A DNA stretch of 64,000 nt. Source: Brevundimonas sp. LM2 (GTDB lineage: Bacteria; Pseudomonadota; Alphaproteobacteria; Caulobacterales; Caulobacteraceae). Shown piece by piece: positions 9,132 to 17,693 of the stretch. The position numbers and the translations under genes were made by a program. Under the pieces are notes generated by a model. The model saw only the letters and a list, made by a program, of their open reading frames with translations, had not been told where the DNA came from and searched no databases. The stretch covers positions 2,212,501 to 2,276,500 of the forward strand of contig NZ_CP019508.1 in assembly GCF_002002865.1 (NCBI RefSeq), written 5' to 3'. How positions within the stretch are numbered: the first letter of the stretch is position 1; each line of letters begins with the position of its first letter.

Positions 9132-9344
9132 GATGCACTCCTGGGCCATTGACGATCTCCGGCCCGCCACCCCCGACGCCCCGCGATATGCAGCGACACC
9201 CTGGAGCGGCCCGTCGATTCCGACGGCGTTCGAGGGAGTATGTGGCCCCTACCCCGCCCGGTTCAAGCGTGACGGGCGTTCCGTCCACGGAAGCCTCCCC
9301 GCGTACGGTATCGCACGCCCGGAGTGCAGCGCCCGTGCCACACG

Positions 9345-9377
9345 AAACAGCCCCGGAGCCTTTCGACCCCGGGGCTG
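9345..9377 (-). terminator. Terminator of clpX
   Basis: On the minus strand, a 9-bp perfect stem (CAGCCCCGG/CCGGGGCTG) with a 12-nt loop is followed by TTTCG. It lies about 40 bp beyond the clpX stop. The T tract is short, so the call is good rather than certain. Confidence 0.65.
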
Positions 9378-9417
9378 AATGTCTGGACCGTCCGGCCGCG
9401 AAGCCGGAGCGACGCGA

Positions 9418-10680
9418 TCAGGCCGCGCCGTCGGCCTTCTTCTTCTCGGCATAGATCAGCAGGGGCTGGGCGTTGCCCTCGATGACCTCGGCATTGACGA
9501 CCACCTCCTCGACACCGTCGAAGGTCGGCAGTTCGAACATGGTCTCCAGCAGGATGCCTTCCAGGATCGAGCGCAGGCCGCGCGCGCCGGTCTTGCGCGT
9601 GATGGCCTTCTTGGCGACGGCGTTGAGGGCGTCGTCGGTGAAGGTCAGGCCGACGTTCTCCATCTCGAACAGTCGCTTGTACTGTTTGACCAGCGCGTTC
9701 TTGGGCTCGGTCAGGATGGTGACCAGGGCCTTCTCGTCCAGGTCCTCCAGCGTCGCCAGGACGGGCAGACGGCCGATGAACTCGGGGATCAGGCCGAAGC
9801 GCATCAGGTCGTCGGGCTCCACGCCCTTCAGGATGTCGCCGGTGCGGCGTTCGTCGACTTCCTTGACCTTGGCCCCGAAGCCGATCGAGGCGCCTGCGCC
9901 GCGCGCCGCGATCACCTTCTCGAGGCCGGCAAAGGCCCCGCCGACGATGAACAGGATGTTGGCGGTATCGACCTGCAGGAACTCCTGCTGGGGATGTTTC
10001 CGGCCGCCCTGCGGCGGCACGGAGGCGACGGTGCCTTCCATGATCTTCAGCAGGGCCTGCTGCACGCCCTCGCCCGAGACGTCGCGGGTGATCGAGGGGT
10101 TGTCCGACTTGCGGCTGATCTTGTCGATCTCGTCGATGTAGACGATGCCACGCTGCGCGCGTTCGACGTTGTAGTCCGACGCCTGGAGCAGCTTCAGGAT
10201 GATGTTCTCGACGTCCTCGCCCACGTAACCGGCTTCGGTCAGGGTGGTGGCGTCGGCCATGGTGAAGGGCACGTCGATGATGCGGGCCAGGGTCTGGGCC
10301 AGCAGCGTCTTGCCGGAGCCGGTCGGCCCGATCAGCATGATGTTGGACTTGGCCAGCTCGACGTCGTTGTTCTTCGTTGCGTGGTTCAGGCGCTTGTAGT
10401 GGTTGTGGACGGCGACGCTCAGCACCTTTTTGGCGTGGCTCTGGCCGATCACATAGTCGTCGAGGACTTCGCGGATTTCCTTGGGCGTCGGAACGCCGTC
10501 CTTGGACTTCACGAAGCCGATCTTGTGCTCTTCGCGGATGATATCCATGCACAGTTCGACGCATTCATCGCAGATGAACACGGTCGGTCCGGCGATGAGC
10601 TTGCGCACCTCATGCTGGCTCTTGCCGCAGAAGCTGCAGTAGAGGGTGCTCTTGGCGTCGGTGCCGGCGGCTTTGGTCAT
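9418..10680 (-). CDS. clpX: ClpX, ATPase and unfoldase subunit of ClpXP
   Basis: A 420-residue AAA+ unfoldase of normal family length. The N-terminal C4 zinc-binding domain is visible (CSFCGK and CDEC, within residues 15-43). It is followed by Walker [11 protein letters not shown], Walker [10 protein letters not shown], and the sensor and pore region including [12 protein letters not shown]. ClpX hexamers recognise, unfold and thread substrates into ClpP. In Caulobacterales this is the protease for CtrA and other cell-cycle proteins. clpP lies 1.2 kb upstream on the same strand, but a HAD gene on the opposite strand and a small gene lie between, so the two are not a simple operon. Confidence 0.98.
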   Translation of the reverse strand: MTKAAGTDAKSTLYCSFCGKSQHEVRKLIAGPTVFICDECVELCMDIIREEHKIGFVKSKDGVPTPKEIREVLDDYVIGQSHAKKVLSVAVHNHYKRLNHATKNNDVELAKSNIMLIGPTGSGKTLLAQTLARIIDVPFTMADATTLTEAGYVGEDVENIILKLLQASDYNVERAQRGIVYIDEIDKISRKSDNPSITRDVSGEGVQQALLKIMEGTVASVPPQGGRKHPQQEFLQVDTANILFIVGGAFAGLEKVIAARGAGASIGFGAKVKEVDERRTGDILKGVEPDDLMRFGLIPEFIGRLPVLATLEDLDEKALVTILTEPKNALVKQYKRLFEMENVGLTFTDDALNAVAKKAITRKTGARGLRSILEGILLETMFELPTFDGVEEVVVNAEVIEGNAQPLLIYAEKKKADGAA

Positions 10681-10863
10681 GGACCCTTCTCAATCCCGCG
10701 CCCCAGAAAGGGAACGCGCTGTCTTCGCGTTGATTCCACCACTATGGACGCGAAGATATTCAAAAAATGACAATCCCCCATCCGAACCGCCGCGACAACC
10801 CCGCGAGAGCGAAGCGGGCGAGACGGACCGTGGACGGTACACGCTGGATGAGGATCAAGGCGA

Positions 10864-11520
10864 ATGGGTGACATGGGAACCACACTGGGTTTTCGCCAGT
10901 CGGCGGAGGCCGGTCAGCCCGTCGTGGCCTTCGATTTCGACGGTACGCTGACGGTGCGTGACAGTTTCACCCAGTTTCTGCGCTGGCGCGCCGGCCGGCG
11001 CGGCTGGGCCCTCGGGCTCGTGCGCATGGCCCCCGCCACCGCCGCCTATGCGCGGAACCGGGATCGGGGTGAGATCAAGGCCGCCTCCGTGGCGGTGTTC
11101 CTGAAGGGCGTCACCCGCACGGCGCTGGAGCGCGACGCCGCGGCTTTTGCGGACCAGGTCTGGGACCGCTTCATGCGGCCGGACGCGCTGGCGACCTGGG
11201 ACGACTGGGGTCGACGCGGCGCTCATCGCGTGATTGTGACCGCCTCCCCCTCCCTCACCGTCGCCCCGTTCGCCCGACGCCTCGGCGCCGAAGGCTTGCT
11301 GGGGACCCATCTGGCCTTCGATCAGGACGACCGGATCACGGGTGAGTTTTCCAACCCGAACTGCCGGGCGGAAGAGAAGGTGCGACGGTTGCGCGAAGCC
11401 TATGGCCCGGATATCCGACTGGCGGCCGCCTATGGGGACACCTCGGGCGACGCCGACATGCTGGCGATCGCGGACATTCAGGGCTTTCGCGTCTTCAGGG
11501 ACCGGCCGGACCGCCGCTAG
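10864..11520 (+). CDS. HAD-superfamily (subfamily IB) phosphatase, SerB-like
   Basis: A 218-residue cytoplasmic HAD hydrolase. Motif I is DFDGTL (nucleophile and acid aspartates), motif II lies in VTASPSLTV, the motif III lysine is in EEKVRRL, and motif IV is YGDTSGDADML. The helical cap between motifs I and II and the overall size fit the IB group, which includes phosphoserine phosphatase and related phosphatases. The substrate cannot be read from the sequence. It is transcribed opposite to the flanking clpX and clpP genes. Its stop codon overlaps that of the convergent 11517-11837 gene by 4 bp at a shared CTAG. Confidence 0.85.
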   Translation: MGDMGTTLGFRQSAEAGQPVVAFDFDGTLTVRDSFTQFLRWRAGRRGWALGLVRMAPATAAYARNRDRGEIKAASVAVFLKGVTRTALERDAAAFADQVWDRFMRPDALATWDDWGRRGAHRVIVTASPSLTVAPFARRLGAEGLLGTHLAFDQDDRITGEFSNPNCRAEEKVRRLREAYGPDIRLAAAYGDTSGDADMLAIADIQGFRVFRDRPDRR

Positions 11521-11837
11521 CGACCGTCGGCGTCCACGTCGAACACCACGACCTTGCCGCGCGAGGTCGGGTTCCAGCCGGCCGCGATGGCGGAGGTGAC
11601 GGCGTTCTTGATGCTGTCGACGTTGATGCGCTGGCGTTCGAAATTGGGAATGCCGCTGGCGCGCATCACCATCGGAAACTGCACCAGGGCCTCGCGCTGG
11701 CCGTCGACCAGCTTCAGGGCGACGCCGATGCCCTGCCACTCATTGCCCGTGGTCCGCTGGGGCTGCCGCCGGACTTCCCATTCGTAGTCGTCGCCGTCGA
11801 CGGTGACGACGCCCTTGAGGTCTCGTGTGTGTTGCAT
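11517..11837 (-). CDS. Conserved hypothetical protein, about 106 residues
   Basis: A small soluble protein with no signal peptide or membrane helix. It starts MQHTRDLKGVVTVDGDDYEWEV and has alternating charged and hydrophobic segments suggesting beta structure; I do not recognise a family. The start is uncertain: an in-frame TTG at 11855 would add six residues but falls inside the clpP terminator, so ATG 11837 is preferred. Neither has a strong ribosome binding site. It sits between clpX and clpP on their strand, which hints at a link to proteostasis but does not prove one. The 3' end overlaps the HAD gene by 4 bp. Confidence 0.65.
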   Translation of the reverse strand: MQHTRDLKGVVTVDGDDYEWEVRRQPQRTTGNEWQGIGVALKLVDGQREALVQFPMVMRASGIPNFERQRINVDSIKNAVTSAIAAGWNPTSRGKVVVFDVDADGR

Positions 11838-11855
11838 CGGAGGCTGATACCACAA

Positions 11856-11887
11856 ACGGAAAGGGCGCGCCGATCATGGCGCGCCCT
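11856..11887 (-). terminator. Terminator of clpP
   Basis: A perfect 10-bp stem (AGGGCGCGCC with its complement) has a 6-nt loop and on the minus strand continues into TTCCGTTT. It begins about 23 bp after the clpP stop codon, which argues that clpP ends as a single transcript before the small gene downstream. Confidence 0.8.
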
Positions 11888-11909
11888 CTGCTTGGCTTTC
11901 GAAGTGCCC

Positions 11910-12551
11910 TCAGACCGTCTTGATGCCGTCGGCGTCGGCCTGGTCGCGCTTGTCATAGACGTGGTCGACGATGCCCCATTCCTTGGCCGCCTCGGCGTCC
12001 ATGAAGTGGTCGCGGTCGAGAGTCTTCTCGACCTCTTCGTAGCTGCGGCCGGTGTGGTGGACGTAGATCTCGTTCAGGCGACGCTTGGTGTAGCGGATGT
12101 CGGCGGCGTGCAGCTCGATGTCCGACGCCTGGCCGCGGAAGCCGCCCGAGGGCTGGTGCACCATGATGCGGGCGTTCGGCAGGGCGATGCGCTGACCGGC
12201 GGCGCCGGCCGTCAGGATCAGCGAGCCGGCGGATGCCGCCATGCCCATGACCACGGTCGAGACCGGCGACTTGATGTACTGCATGGTGTCGTAGATCGCG
12301 AGCGCCGAGGTCACCTGACCGCCGGGGCTGTTGATATACATGCTGATTTCCTTCTTCGGGTTCTCCGATTCTAGGAACAGCAGCTGGGCGCAGATCAGGC
12401 TGGCCATGCCGTCCTCGAACGGACCGGTCAGGAAGATGATCCGCTCGCGCAGCAGGCGGGAGAAGATGTCGAAGGCCCGCTCGCCGCGGCTGGATTGCTC
12501 CACCACCATGGGGACGAGGTTGTTCGAGATGAAATCGATGGGGTCGCGCAT
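11910..12551 (-). CDS. clpP: ClpP, proteolytic subunit of ClpXP
   Basis: A 213-residue serine protease that forms the two-ring ClpP barrel. Visible family landmarks are [16 protein letters not shown], the nucleophilic serine in GMAASAGSL and the active-site histidine in MVHQPSGG, followed by the handle and C-terminal segment. The ATG at 12551 ([19 protein letters not shown]) matches the length and N-terminus of the family better than the GTG at 12578, which would add nine residues. With ClpX it forms the protease that degrades CtrA and other regulators in this lineage. Confidence 0.97.
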   Translation of the reverse strand: MRDPIDFISNNLVPMVVEQSSRGERAFDIFSRLLRERIIFLTGPFEDGMASLICAQLLFLESENPKKEISMYINSPGGQVTSALAIYDTMQYIKSPVSTVVMGMAASAGSLILTAGAAGQRIALPNARIMVHQPSGGFRGQASDIELHAADIRYTKRRLNEIYVHHTGRSYEEVEKTLDRDHFMDAEAAKEWGIVDHVYDKRDQADADGIKTV

Positions 12552-12635
12552 TGTGTCTCGCTGATTGTCGGTCGGCACGACTCGAAGGGCCGTCCGTTCC
12601 TACCTGATATCGCGTTGCTTGGGCGGCTGCGCAAG

Positions 12636-13544
12636 TCAGGGGGCGTCCGCGGCTTCGCCCCTGAGTTCACGCGCCATGATTCGCGCCATTTCCCTGCGCT
12701 GATAAAGGGACCGCGTCTGCATCACCGAGCCATTGAGCCTGACCGGGGCTTCATACAGCGCCTTCAGATAGGCGCGGTCCCAGGCCGTGAGCCCGTTTTC
12801 GACATTGCCCTCATCCCAAAGCCCGAGGATCGTTGGACGGCCATTGCCCCGAGCGTCTGGGTCGACGGGGGCCAGGATCACCATCGCGACATAGTCGCCC
12901 AGGGCCTCGGCGCTGACGGTGCCCGTTTTGGAAAGATCCAGGATCACGAGCGTGGTCAGAAACGCCTCGCGTCGATTCTGGCCCAGGGCCATCTCGCCAT
13001 TGGTGTCGCTCACCGTGGCGGGGCCACCCCAGATCGGAACGAGCACTCTGCCGTTGAAGTCATCGACCAGAGCCGAGATCGGCCACCATCGAACCGGCAC
13101 ATCGGCTGTCGCAAACCGGGCCAGGGCGCGACCGTCGCCCTGCGTCGGGCCGCTGGACGCTATGAAGCGACTGCGGAAGGCCCCGACCAGATCGGACGCC
13201 GTGAACCGGCCATCCGAGGTCGCCAGAATGGAGACGTTGGGCACGCACCCGGCCGACTGAACCTCGACCCCGACCTCGGCGGCGCGGACCCGAACTTGCG
13301 CGGCGATTTGCCCCGCCACCCTGTCCTGCAAATTGACGATCTGCAGACAGAGCGGCTTCTGCCAGGTCGCCAGGGACAGGGCATTGAGGGGTGAAGCGGA
13401 GAGTTCTTCCAGAAAGCCCCGGCTCTGCTCCACCACATTCGCATCGCCGGACACATACACGTCCGACAGTTCGGTGGGCGCATCCTGCGCCTGCGGCGTC
13501 AGCATCAGTGCCGCCGCCAGAATATACGCGGACATGAGCGCCAT
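12636..13544 (-). CDS. Secreted protein of unknown function
   Basis: About 300 residues. A signal peptide is visible at the N-terminus (MSAYILAAALMLTPQAQDAP), with the second Met (13535) a likely start. The mature part has no motif I can name; it contains VPVRWWPISALVD, a conserved-looking block LGDYVAMVILAPVDPDA, and LTAWDRAYLKALYEA near the C-terminus. Similar blocks occur in uncharacterised periplasmic proteins of alphaproteobacteria, as far as I recall. It lies between tig and clpP on the same strand with about 50-85 bp on each side, so co-transcription with tig is possible. No function is proposed. Confidence 0.75.
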   Translation of the reverse strand: MALMSAYILAAALMLTPQAQDAPTELSDVYVSGDANVVEQSRGFLEELSASPLNALSLATWQKPLCLQIVNLQDRVAGQIAAQVRVRAAEVGVEVQSAGCVPNVSILATSDGRFTASDLVGAFRSRFIASSGPTQGDGRALARFATADVPVRWWPISALVDDFNGRVLVPIWGGPATVSDTNGEMALGQNRREAFLTTLVILDLSKTGTVSAEALGDYVAMVILAPVDPDARGNGRPTILGLWDEGNVENGLTAWDRAYLKALYEAPVRLNGSVMQTRSLYQRREMARIMARELRGEAADAP

Positions 13545-13592
13545 CAGTGGTTCTCCCCCGAGAGTCAGAACCGCATCATAGCACGTGGGCGC

Positions 13593-14936
13593 TTAACCTT
13601 CGTCTTCGTCCTTCAGCAGATCTTCCTTCGTGATCGGCGTCTCGGTCACCTCGGCCAGGCTGAAGATCAGGTCGCAGACCTTTTCCTCATAGATCGGGGC
13701 GCGCATCTGGGCGGCGGCGTTGGGGTTCTGGCGATAGAAGTCCAGCACCATCTTTTCCTGGCCCGGATAGTTGCGGGCCTCGGCCATGATGGCGTTGTTC
13801 AGTTCCTGGTCGGTGACGCCGACGTTGTTGGCGCGGCCGATCTCGGCGAGGACCAGGCCCAGGCGCACGCGGCGCTCGGCGATCTTGCGGTATTCGGCCT
13901 TCAGGTCCTCGTCGGACTTGGCGGCGTCGTCCTCGGGCAGGTTGCCGGCGGCCTTGTCGGCCTCGACCTGTTGCCAGATGCCGTCGAACTCGGCGTCGAC
14001 CATCTTGGGCGGCAGGTCGAAGCTGTGGGCGGCGTCCAGCACGTCCAGCAGGCCGCGCTTCAGCTTGAAGCGGGCCTGGCCGGCGTATTGCTGGTTCAGG
14101 TTCTGGCGCAGCAGGTCCTTCAGCTTGTCGAGGCTTTCCAGGCCGATGCGCTTGGCGAAGTCCTCGTCGACGACCGACGGGGCCTCGACCTTGATGGCCT
14201 TCACCTTGACGTCGAAGGTGGCCAGCTTTCCGGCCAGGTTCTTGGCCTGGTAGTCTTCGGGGAAGGTGACCTCGATGGTCTTCTCCTCGCCGACCTTGGC
14301 GCCCTTCAGCTGCTCTTCGAAGCCGGGGATGAAGCGGTTGGAGCCGATCACCAGGTCCGCGTCCTCCGCGGCGCCGCCCTCGAAGGGTTCGCCGTCGAGC
14401 TTGCCCAGGAAGTCGATGGTCAGCTGGTCGCCGTCGGCGGCCTTCACGGCCTTGCCCTTCTTGTCTTCGTAGCTCTTGGCCTGGCCGGCCAGTTCGGTCA
14501 GGGCCTCGTCCAGATCGGCGTCGGAGGCCTCATAGGTCGGGCGCTCCAGCTTCAGGGTCTTGGGGTCGACCGGAGTGAAGTCGGGCATGACTTCCAGGGC
14601 CATTTCGTAGGCCAGGTCGTCCGACCCGGCCAGGACCTTGTCCATGTCCGAGGTCAGCTTCATGTCGGCCGGGGCGGCGGGACGGACCTTGATCTCGTCC
14701 AGGGCCTTCTGGCTGGTCTCGTTGATCGTGTCGTTGACGATCTCGCCCATCATCTCGCGGCCATAGGTCTTGCGCACGTGCGAGACCGGCACCTTGCCGG
14801 GGCGGAAACCCTTAAGCTTCATCTTCGGCGCGAACTCGGCCAGCTTGGCGTCCAGCTTGGCGCTCAGCTCGGTGGCGGGCACGGTCACGGTGATGACGCG
14901 GCTCAGACCTTCGGTGGACTTTTCGACGACTTGCAT
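13593..14936 (-). CDS. tig: Trigger factor, ribosome-associated chaperone and prolyl isomerase
   Basis: A 447-residue protein with the usual three parts. The N-terminal ribosome-binding domain carries the signature GFRPGKVPVSHVRK (about 44-57). The FKBP-type peptidyl-prolyl isomerase domain includes DGDQLTIDFLGKLDGEPFEGG and the FIPGFEEQLKGAKVGE segment. The C-terminal helical domain ends in an acidic tail. It binds L23 at the exit tunnel and shields nascent chains. It lies immediately upstream of the clpP region on the same strand, the classic tig-clpP-clpX-lon gene group, here loosened by inserted genes. Confidence 0.97.
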   Translation of the reverse strand: MQVVEKSTEGLSRVITVTVPATELSAKLDAKLAEFAPKMKLKGFRPGKVPVSHVRKTYGREMMGEIVNDTINETSQKALDEIKVRPAAPADMKLTSDMDKVLAGSDDLAYEMALEVMPDFTPVDPKTLKLERPTYEASDADLDEALTELAGQAKSYEDKKGKAVKAADGDQLTIDFLGKLDGEPFEGGAAEDADLVIGSNRFIPGFEEQLKGAKVGEEKTIEVTFPEDYQAKNLAGKLATFDVKVKAIKVEAPSVVDEDFAKRIGLESLDKLKDLLRQNLNQQYAGQARFKLKRGLLDVLDAAHSFDLPPKMVDAEFDGIWQQVEADKAAGNLPEDDAAKSDEDLKAEYRKIAERRVRLGLVLAEIGRANNVGVTDQELNNAIMAEARNYPGQEKMVLDFYRQNPNAAAQMRAPIYEEKVCDLIFSLAEVTETPITKEDLLKDEDEG

Positions 14937-14996
14937 GACGGAATCTGACGCTCTGGGGGCGGCGACCCAGGCGGGACGCGCGCAAAGGATGGAGAA

Positions 14997-15025
14997 AGCA
15001 GAAAGGGCCGCCCCATCGGAGCGGC
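14997..15025 (-). terminator. Terminator of the polysaccharide deacetylase gene
   Basis: On the minus strand an 8-bp stem (GCCGCTCC/GGGGCGGC, one G-T pair) with a 3-nt loop is followed by CCTTTCTGCTTTC. It lies between the deacetylase stop and the tig start and would separate the two transcription units. Confidence 0.6.
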
Positions 15026-15080
15026 ACCTCGAAGCCCGCCCTTATGTCGAGAGGGGCGTCAAAGGTCAACGCGAAGCAGA

Positions 15081-16016
15081 CTAAAGCCCCCGGGCATCCA
15101 TGGCCGCGGCTTCGTACGGGCCGTCCTCGCCCGGTGACCGAAGTCGGGCATCGAACCGCCCGTCGGCCTTCGCCAGTTGCCAGATCAGGCTGTTGGCGCA
15201 GGGCGCGATGTCCGGCTGGGACCGATACACGGGGTCGGCGTAGGCTACGTCCGCGTCGATGGCGGTCCAACCGGCCAGGCGGAAGGCCTCCAGAATGCGC
15301 GGCAGGAACAGGGCGGTCGTCAGCATGTGATGCAGGAGCAGGGTGTGCGGCGGCGAAGAGCCCAGCACATCGCGCGCCAGCCCGTCGTAGAACCGGGCGC
15401 GGTCCAGCAGGTGCGCGATCAGGTAGTCGCCATAGGGGGTGACGTCGGCCCCAGGATCGTGCGCCAACCGCGCCTGCAGTCGCTGGTTCACATACCAGTC
15501 GGAGGCATCGATGGTCACATAGGCGTTGTGGAGGTCACGCTGCCGCAGATCGGCGCGGAACCGGTCGCGCAGCGTCGGCGTCCGGCCCTCGGCCAGATAG
15601 GGGAAGCGGAACCAGGGCCGCCAGGTTGGATGGGCGGAGATCAGCACCGCTGTCTGGTCGATCTCGCCGCCGAGATCACCGGGCTCGGCACGGCCGAAAG
15701 AGGCGTGCGAATAGGTGTGGTTGCCGATCGCGTGCCCCGCCTCGGACCAGGCCGCGAGGTGGGCCGAGGCTGCGGGATTGTCGACGTGTCGCCCGGTGAT
15801 CAGGCCGGCGGCCTGGATCCCGCCCGCGTCCAGCGCATCCAGGATGGCCCGGTGGCGCTGCGCACCCGTCAGCCCCGGCCCGTCCTCGAAGCGAAAATCA
15901 TCCAGGGTGATGGCGAAGCGCGGCCCATCGGACGGCGAATAGGCCCTGGCCCCACCGGCGAGCACGACCGCCGACCCAGCGGCCAGCCCCGTCAATACCT
16001 GTCTGCGCGCGATCAT
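15081..16016 (-). CDS. Tat-exported polysaccharide deacetylase (NodB-fold, CE4)
   Basis: A 311-residue protein. The N-terminus ARRQVLTGLAAG...AGGARA is a twin-arginine type signal. The NodB domain follows, with ITLDDF supplying the general-base and metal-binding aspartates and GNHTYSH supplying the H-x3-H zinc ligands. A further conserved block RFPYLAEG holds the Arg-Pro motif. Such enzymes remove acetyl groups from GlcNAc-type polymers or peptidoglycan, here in the periplasm. It is divergent from the MBL hydrolase. A role on holdfast or capsule polymer is conceivable because a polysaccharide cluster lies 6 kb away, but HfsH deacetylases are shorter and lack a Tat signal, so I do not equate them. 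Confidence 0.88.
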   Translation of the reverse strand: MIARRQVLTGLAAGSAVVLAGGARAYSPSDGPRFAITLDDFRFEDGPGLTGAQRHRAILDALDAGGIQAAGLITGRHVDNPAASAHLAAWSEAGHAIGNHTYSHASFGRAEPGDLGGEIDQTAVLISAHPTWRPWFRFPYLAEGRTPTLRDRFRADLRQRDLHNAYVTIDASDWYVNQRLQARLAHDPGADVTPYGDYLIAHLLDRARFYDGLARDVLGSSPPHTLLLHHMLTTALFLPRILEAFRLAGWTAIDADVAYADPVYRSQPDIAPCANSLIWQLAKADGRFDARLRSPGEDGPYEAAAMDARGL

Positions 16017-16106
16017 GTCGCCCCCTCCGTGCTTCGCGCCAACCTATCGACCTTCGGCGGCGCGCGCTTGGCTTTTGCGACCCGAGCGAGACGGGTATGA
16101 GAGACC

Positions 16107-16808
16107 ATGACCCAGTCCCCCTCCCCCGTCGGCGTCTTCGTCACGCCGGTCACGCCCCTGCAGCAGAACTGCACCACGGTCTGGTGCACCGAGACCTTGA
16201 AGGCGGCGGTGATCGATCCCGGCGGCAGCGTCGATGCGGTGATGGCCGAGGTTCGGCGGCGCGGCCTGGTTATGGATCAGATTTGGATCACCCACGGCCA
16301 TCTCGACCATGCCGGGGGCGCGGCCGAGATGGCGGAGAAGTCCGGCGCGCCGATCGTCGGACCCCATCCGGCGGATCAGTTCTGGATCGACGGCATCCCT
16401 GCCCAGGGTCAGATGTACGGCCTGCCGGAGGCGCGCAGCTTCACACCGACGCGGTGGCTGGATGAGGGTGACACCGTCACGCTGGGGCACACACGTTGGG
16501 AGGTCCGCCACTGCCCGGGTCACACGCCGGGCCACGTGATCTTCTACAACGCCGCCGCGCGCTTCGCCCAGGTCGGCGACGTTCTGTTCAAGGGCTCGGT
16601 CGGGCGTACGGACTTTCCGCAAAGCGATCCCGACGCCCTGATCCGGTCGGTGGTGCAGAAGCTCTGGCCCCTGGGCGACGACGTCACCTTCGTGCCCGGC
16701 CACGGGCCCATTTCCACTTTGGGCGAAGAGCGGCGCACCAATCCGTTCGTCTCGGATCGGGCGCTGGCCGGAGCGCCGCCGACACGGGCGGCGTCCGGCC
16801 CGGCCTAA
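16107..16808 (+). CDS. MBL-fold metallo-hydrolase, YcbL/glyoxalase II-like
   Basis: A 233-residue cytoplasmic metallo-beta-lactamase-fold hydrolase. Metal ligands are visible in THGHLDHAGG, in HCPGHTPGHV, in VGDVLFKGSVGRTD and in the C-terminal PGHGP. The FKGSVGRTDFP segment and compact size fit the YcbL/GloB2-type branch, which hydrolyses S-D-lactoylglutathione or related thioesters; the C-terminal substrate domain of classical glyoxalase II is absent. The ATG at 16107 gives the expected N-terminus. It is divergent from the deacetylase gene. The substrate is inferred from family only. Confidence 0.85.
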   Translation: MTQSPSPVGVFVTPVTPLQQNCTTVWCTETLKAAVIDPGGSVDAVMAEVRRRGLVMDQIWITHGHLDHAGGAAEMAEKSGAPIVGPHPADQFWIDGIPAQGQMYGLPEARSFTPTRWLDEGDTVTLGHTRWEVRHCPGHTPGHVIFYNAAARFAQVGDVLFKGSVGRTDFPQSDPDALIRSVVQKLWPLGDDVTFVPGHGPISTLGEERRTNPFVSDRALAGAPPTRAASGPA

Positions 16809-16809
16809 C

Positions 16810-17100
16810 CTAGCGGCGCAGCAGGATCCCGATCACCACGCCGATCCCCAGCGCATAGAGGGACGCCTTGAGCGGCTCCTCCTCGATACGGCCGCGGGCC
16901 ACGGCGGCCTGCTCGCGCGCCCAGTCGCGGCCCGCGTCGACGTCGTTGCGAACGGCCTGACGCAGACCCTGGGCGCGCGCCTCCGTTCTAGTCTCGCCCT
17001 GTTCCATCCAGCGATCACCGGCCCGATCCAGATCGGCCCGGTCGCTGTCCAGATCGTCGACGATGTCATCCAGAGTGGGGTTGGTGTTGATGTCGGTCAT
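16810..17100 (-). CDS. ElaB/YqjD/DUF883-like membrane-anchored protein
   Basis: A 96-residue protein. The N-terminal two thirds are charged and helical (TLDDIVDDLDSDRADLDRAG and more), and the C-terminus is a hydrophobic anchor LYALGIGVVIGILLRR with glycine spacing and terminal arginines, preceded by EEPLKAS. This layout is typical of the ElaB/YqjD/DUF883 family, inner-membrane C-tail-anchored proteins of stationary phase, some of which bind ribosomes. A GGAGG-like site precedes the ATG at 17100. An EcfG-type promoter lies about 37 bp upstream, supporting general-stress control. The 3' end abuts the MBL gene. Confidence 0.8.
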   Translation of the reverse strand: MTDINTNPTLDDIVDDLDSDRADLDRAGDRWMEQGETRTEARAQGLRQAVRNDVDAGRDWAREQAAVARGRIEEEPLKASLYALGIGVVIGILLRR

Positions 17101-17136
17101 GGGAGGATCCTCGAGCAAGTTGACTGGTGCCGGATG

Positions 17137-17161
17137 AACCCAATGGCCTCCCGGCGGTTCC
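17137..17161 (-). promoter_or_regulatory. Sigma EcfG-type promoter of the ElaB/YqjD-like gene
   Basis: On the minus strand GGAACC (17161-17156) is followed after exactly 16 bp by GTT (17139-17137). This matches the general-stress sigma consensus of alphaproteobacteria. It ends 36 bp before the start codon. The same hexamers and spacer recur at 17374 and 62875. Confidence 0.7.
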
Positions 17162-17196
17162 CCTGAGAGGCCGCTTCCGGTCCCGGAGACCTCCCG

Positions 17197-17343
17197 ATGA
17201 CAGACCCGACCCCCCAGCCCGAAATCCCCCCGATCGACCCCTCGCCCATGCCGCCGGAAATCGATCCGGCCGGCACACCGGACGAGATGCCGCCGCAACC
17301 GGGCGACAACGACGGCGGTTTCGAGCAGCCCGGAACCTACTGA
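17197..17343 (+). CDS. Small proline-rich protein, 48 residues
   Basis: This short frame reads MTDPTPQPEIPPIDPSPMPP... and ends in FEQPGTY. About one residue in three is proline and the rest are mostly acidic or polar, so the product should be disordered. A GGAGA site lies 8 nt upstream of the ATG, supporting translation. It is divergent from the ElaB/YqjD-like gene and 100 bp upstream of the KGG gene. Small Pro-rich proteins of this type occur beside stress genes in related genomes as far as I recall. Function is unknown. Confidence 0.55.
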   Translation: MTDPTPQPEIPPIDPSPMPPEIDPAGTPDEMPPQPGDNDGGFEQPGTY

Positions 17344-17373
17344 TTCGCATGGGCTTGAAATCGTGGGTGTTTG

Positions 17374-17398
17374 GGAACCTTGGCGGTCGGCTTGGGTT
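17374..17398 (+). promoter_or_regulatory. Sigma EcfG-type promoter of the KGG gene
   Basis: GGAACC (17374-17379) is followed after exactly 16 bp by GTT (17396-17398), 44 bp upstream of the KGG-protein start. It agrees with the alphaproteobacterial general-stress (PhyR-NepR-EcfG) promoter consensus. Confidence 0.72.
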
Positions 17399-17442
17399 AA
17401 TCCGACAGCAGCCAACAGATAGCCAGTAGAGGGAAATTCAGC

Positions 17443-17670
17443 ATGGCACAGGGTATGCCCACCCGCCCTTCAGGGGTGTCCAAGCGAGGCTTCGCCTCGA
17501 TGGATCCGGAACGTCAGCGCGAGATAGCCCGCAAGGGCGGCGCCAGCGTCCCGAGCGAGAAGCGCAGCTTTTCTCAGGACCGCAGCCTGGCCGCCCAGGC
17601 GGGCCGCAAAGGCGGCGAAGCGTCCCACGGGACCCGTCGTCCCGAGGACGTCGAGGGCCAGGCGGAATAG
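17443..17670 (+). CDS. KGG-repeat general stress protein (YciG-like)
   Basis: A 75-residue basic, Gly-rich protein with the KGG-type repeats seen in YciG and GsiB-like stress proteins: GFASMDPERQREIARKGGAS and the second copy around AAQAGRKGGEASHG. These motifs mark small hydrophilic, probably disordered proteins produced in stationary phase or under stress. AGAGGG lies upstream of the ATG. It has its own EcfG-type promoter and ends at a strong bidirectional terminator, so it is a one-gene unit. Confidence 0.85.
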   Translation: MAQGMPTRPSGVSKRGFASMDPERQREIARKGGASVPSEKRSFSQDRSLAAQAGRKGGEASHGTRRPEDVEGQAE

Positions 17671-17693
17671 TCGCTTCGGCTTCATAGACAGAC

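Noticed and set aside
6621..9152. Open frame of about 840 codons antisense to lon
   Set aside because: Low-complexity composition and no motif; lon is unambiguous on the other strand.
9379..10770. Long plus-strand frame across clpX
   Set aside because: Mirror-frame artefact; clpX is complete on the minus strand.
12570..12600. EcfG-like GGAAC upstream of clpP
   Set aside because: The -10 element reads GTG rather than GTT, so the match is incomplete.
15081..16016. HfsH holdfast deacetylase
   Set aside because: The protein is longer than HfsH, carries a Tat signal and is 6 kb from the polysaccharide operon.
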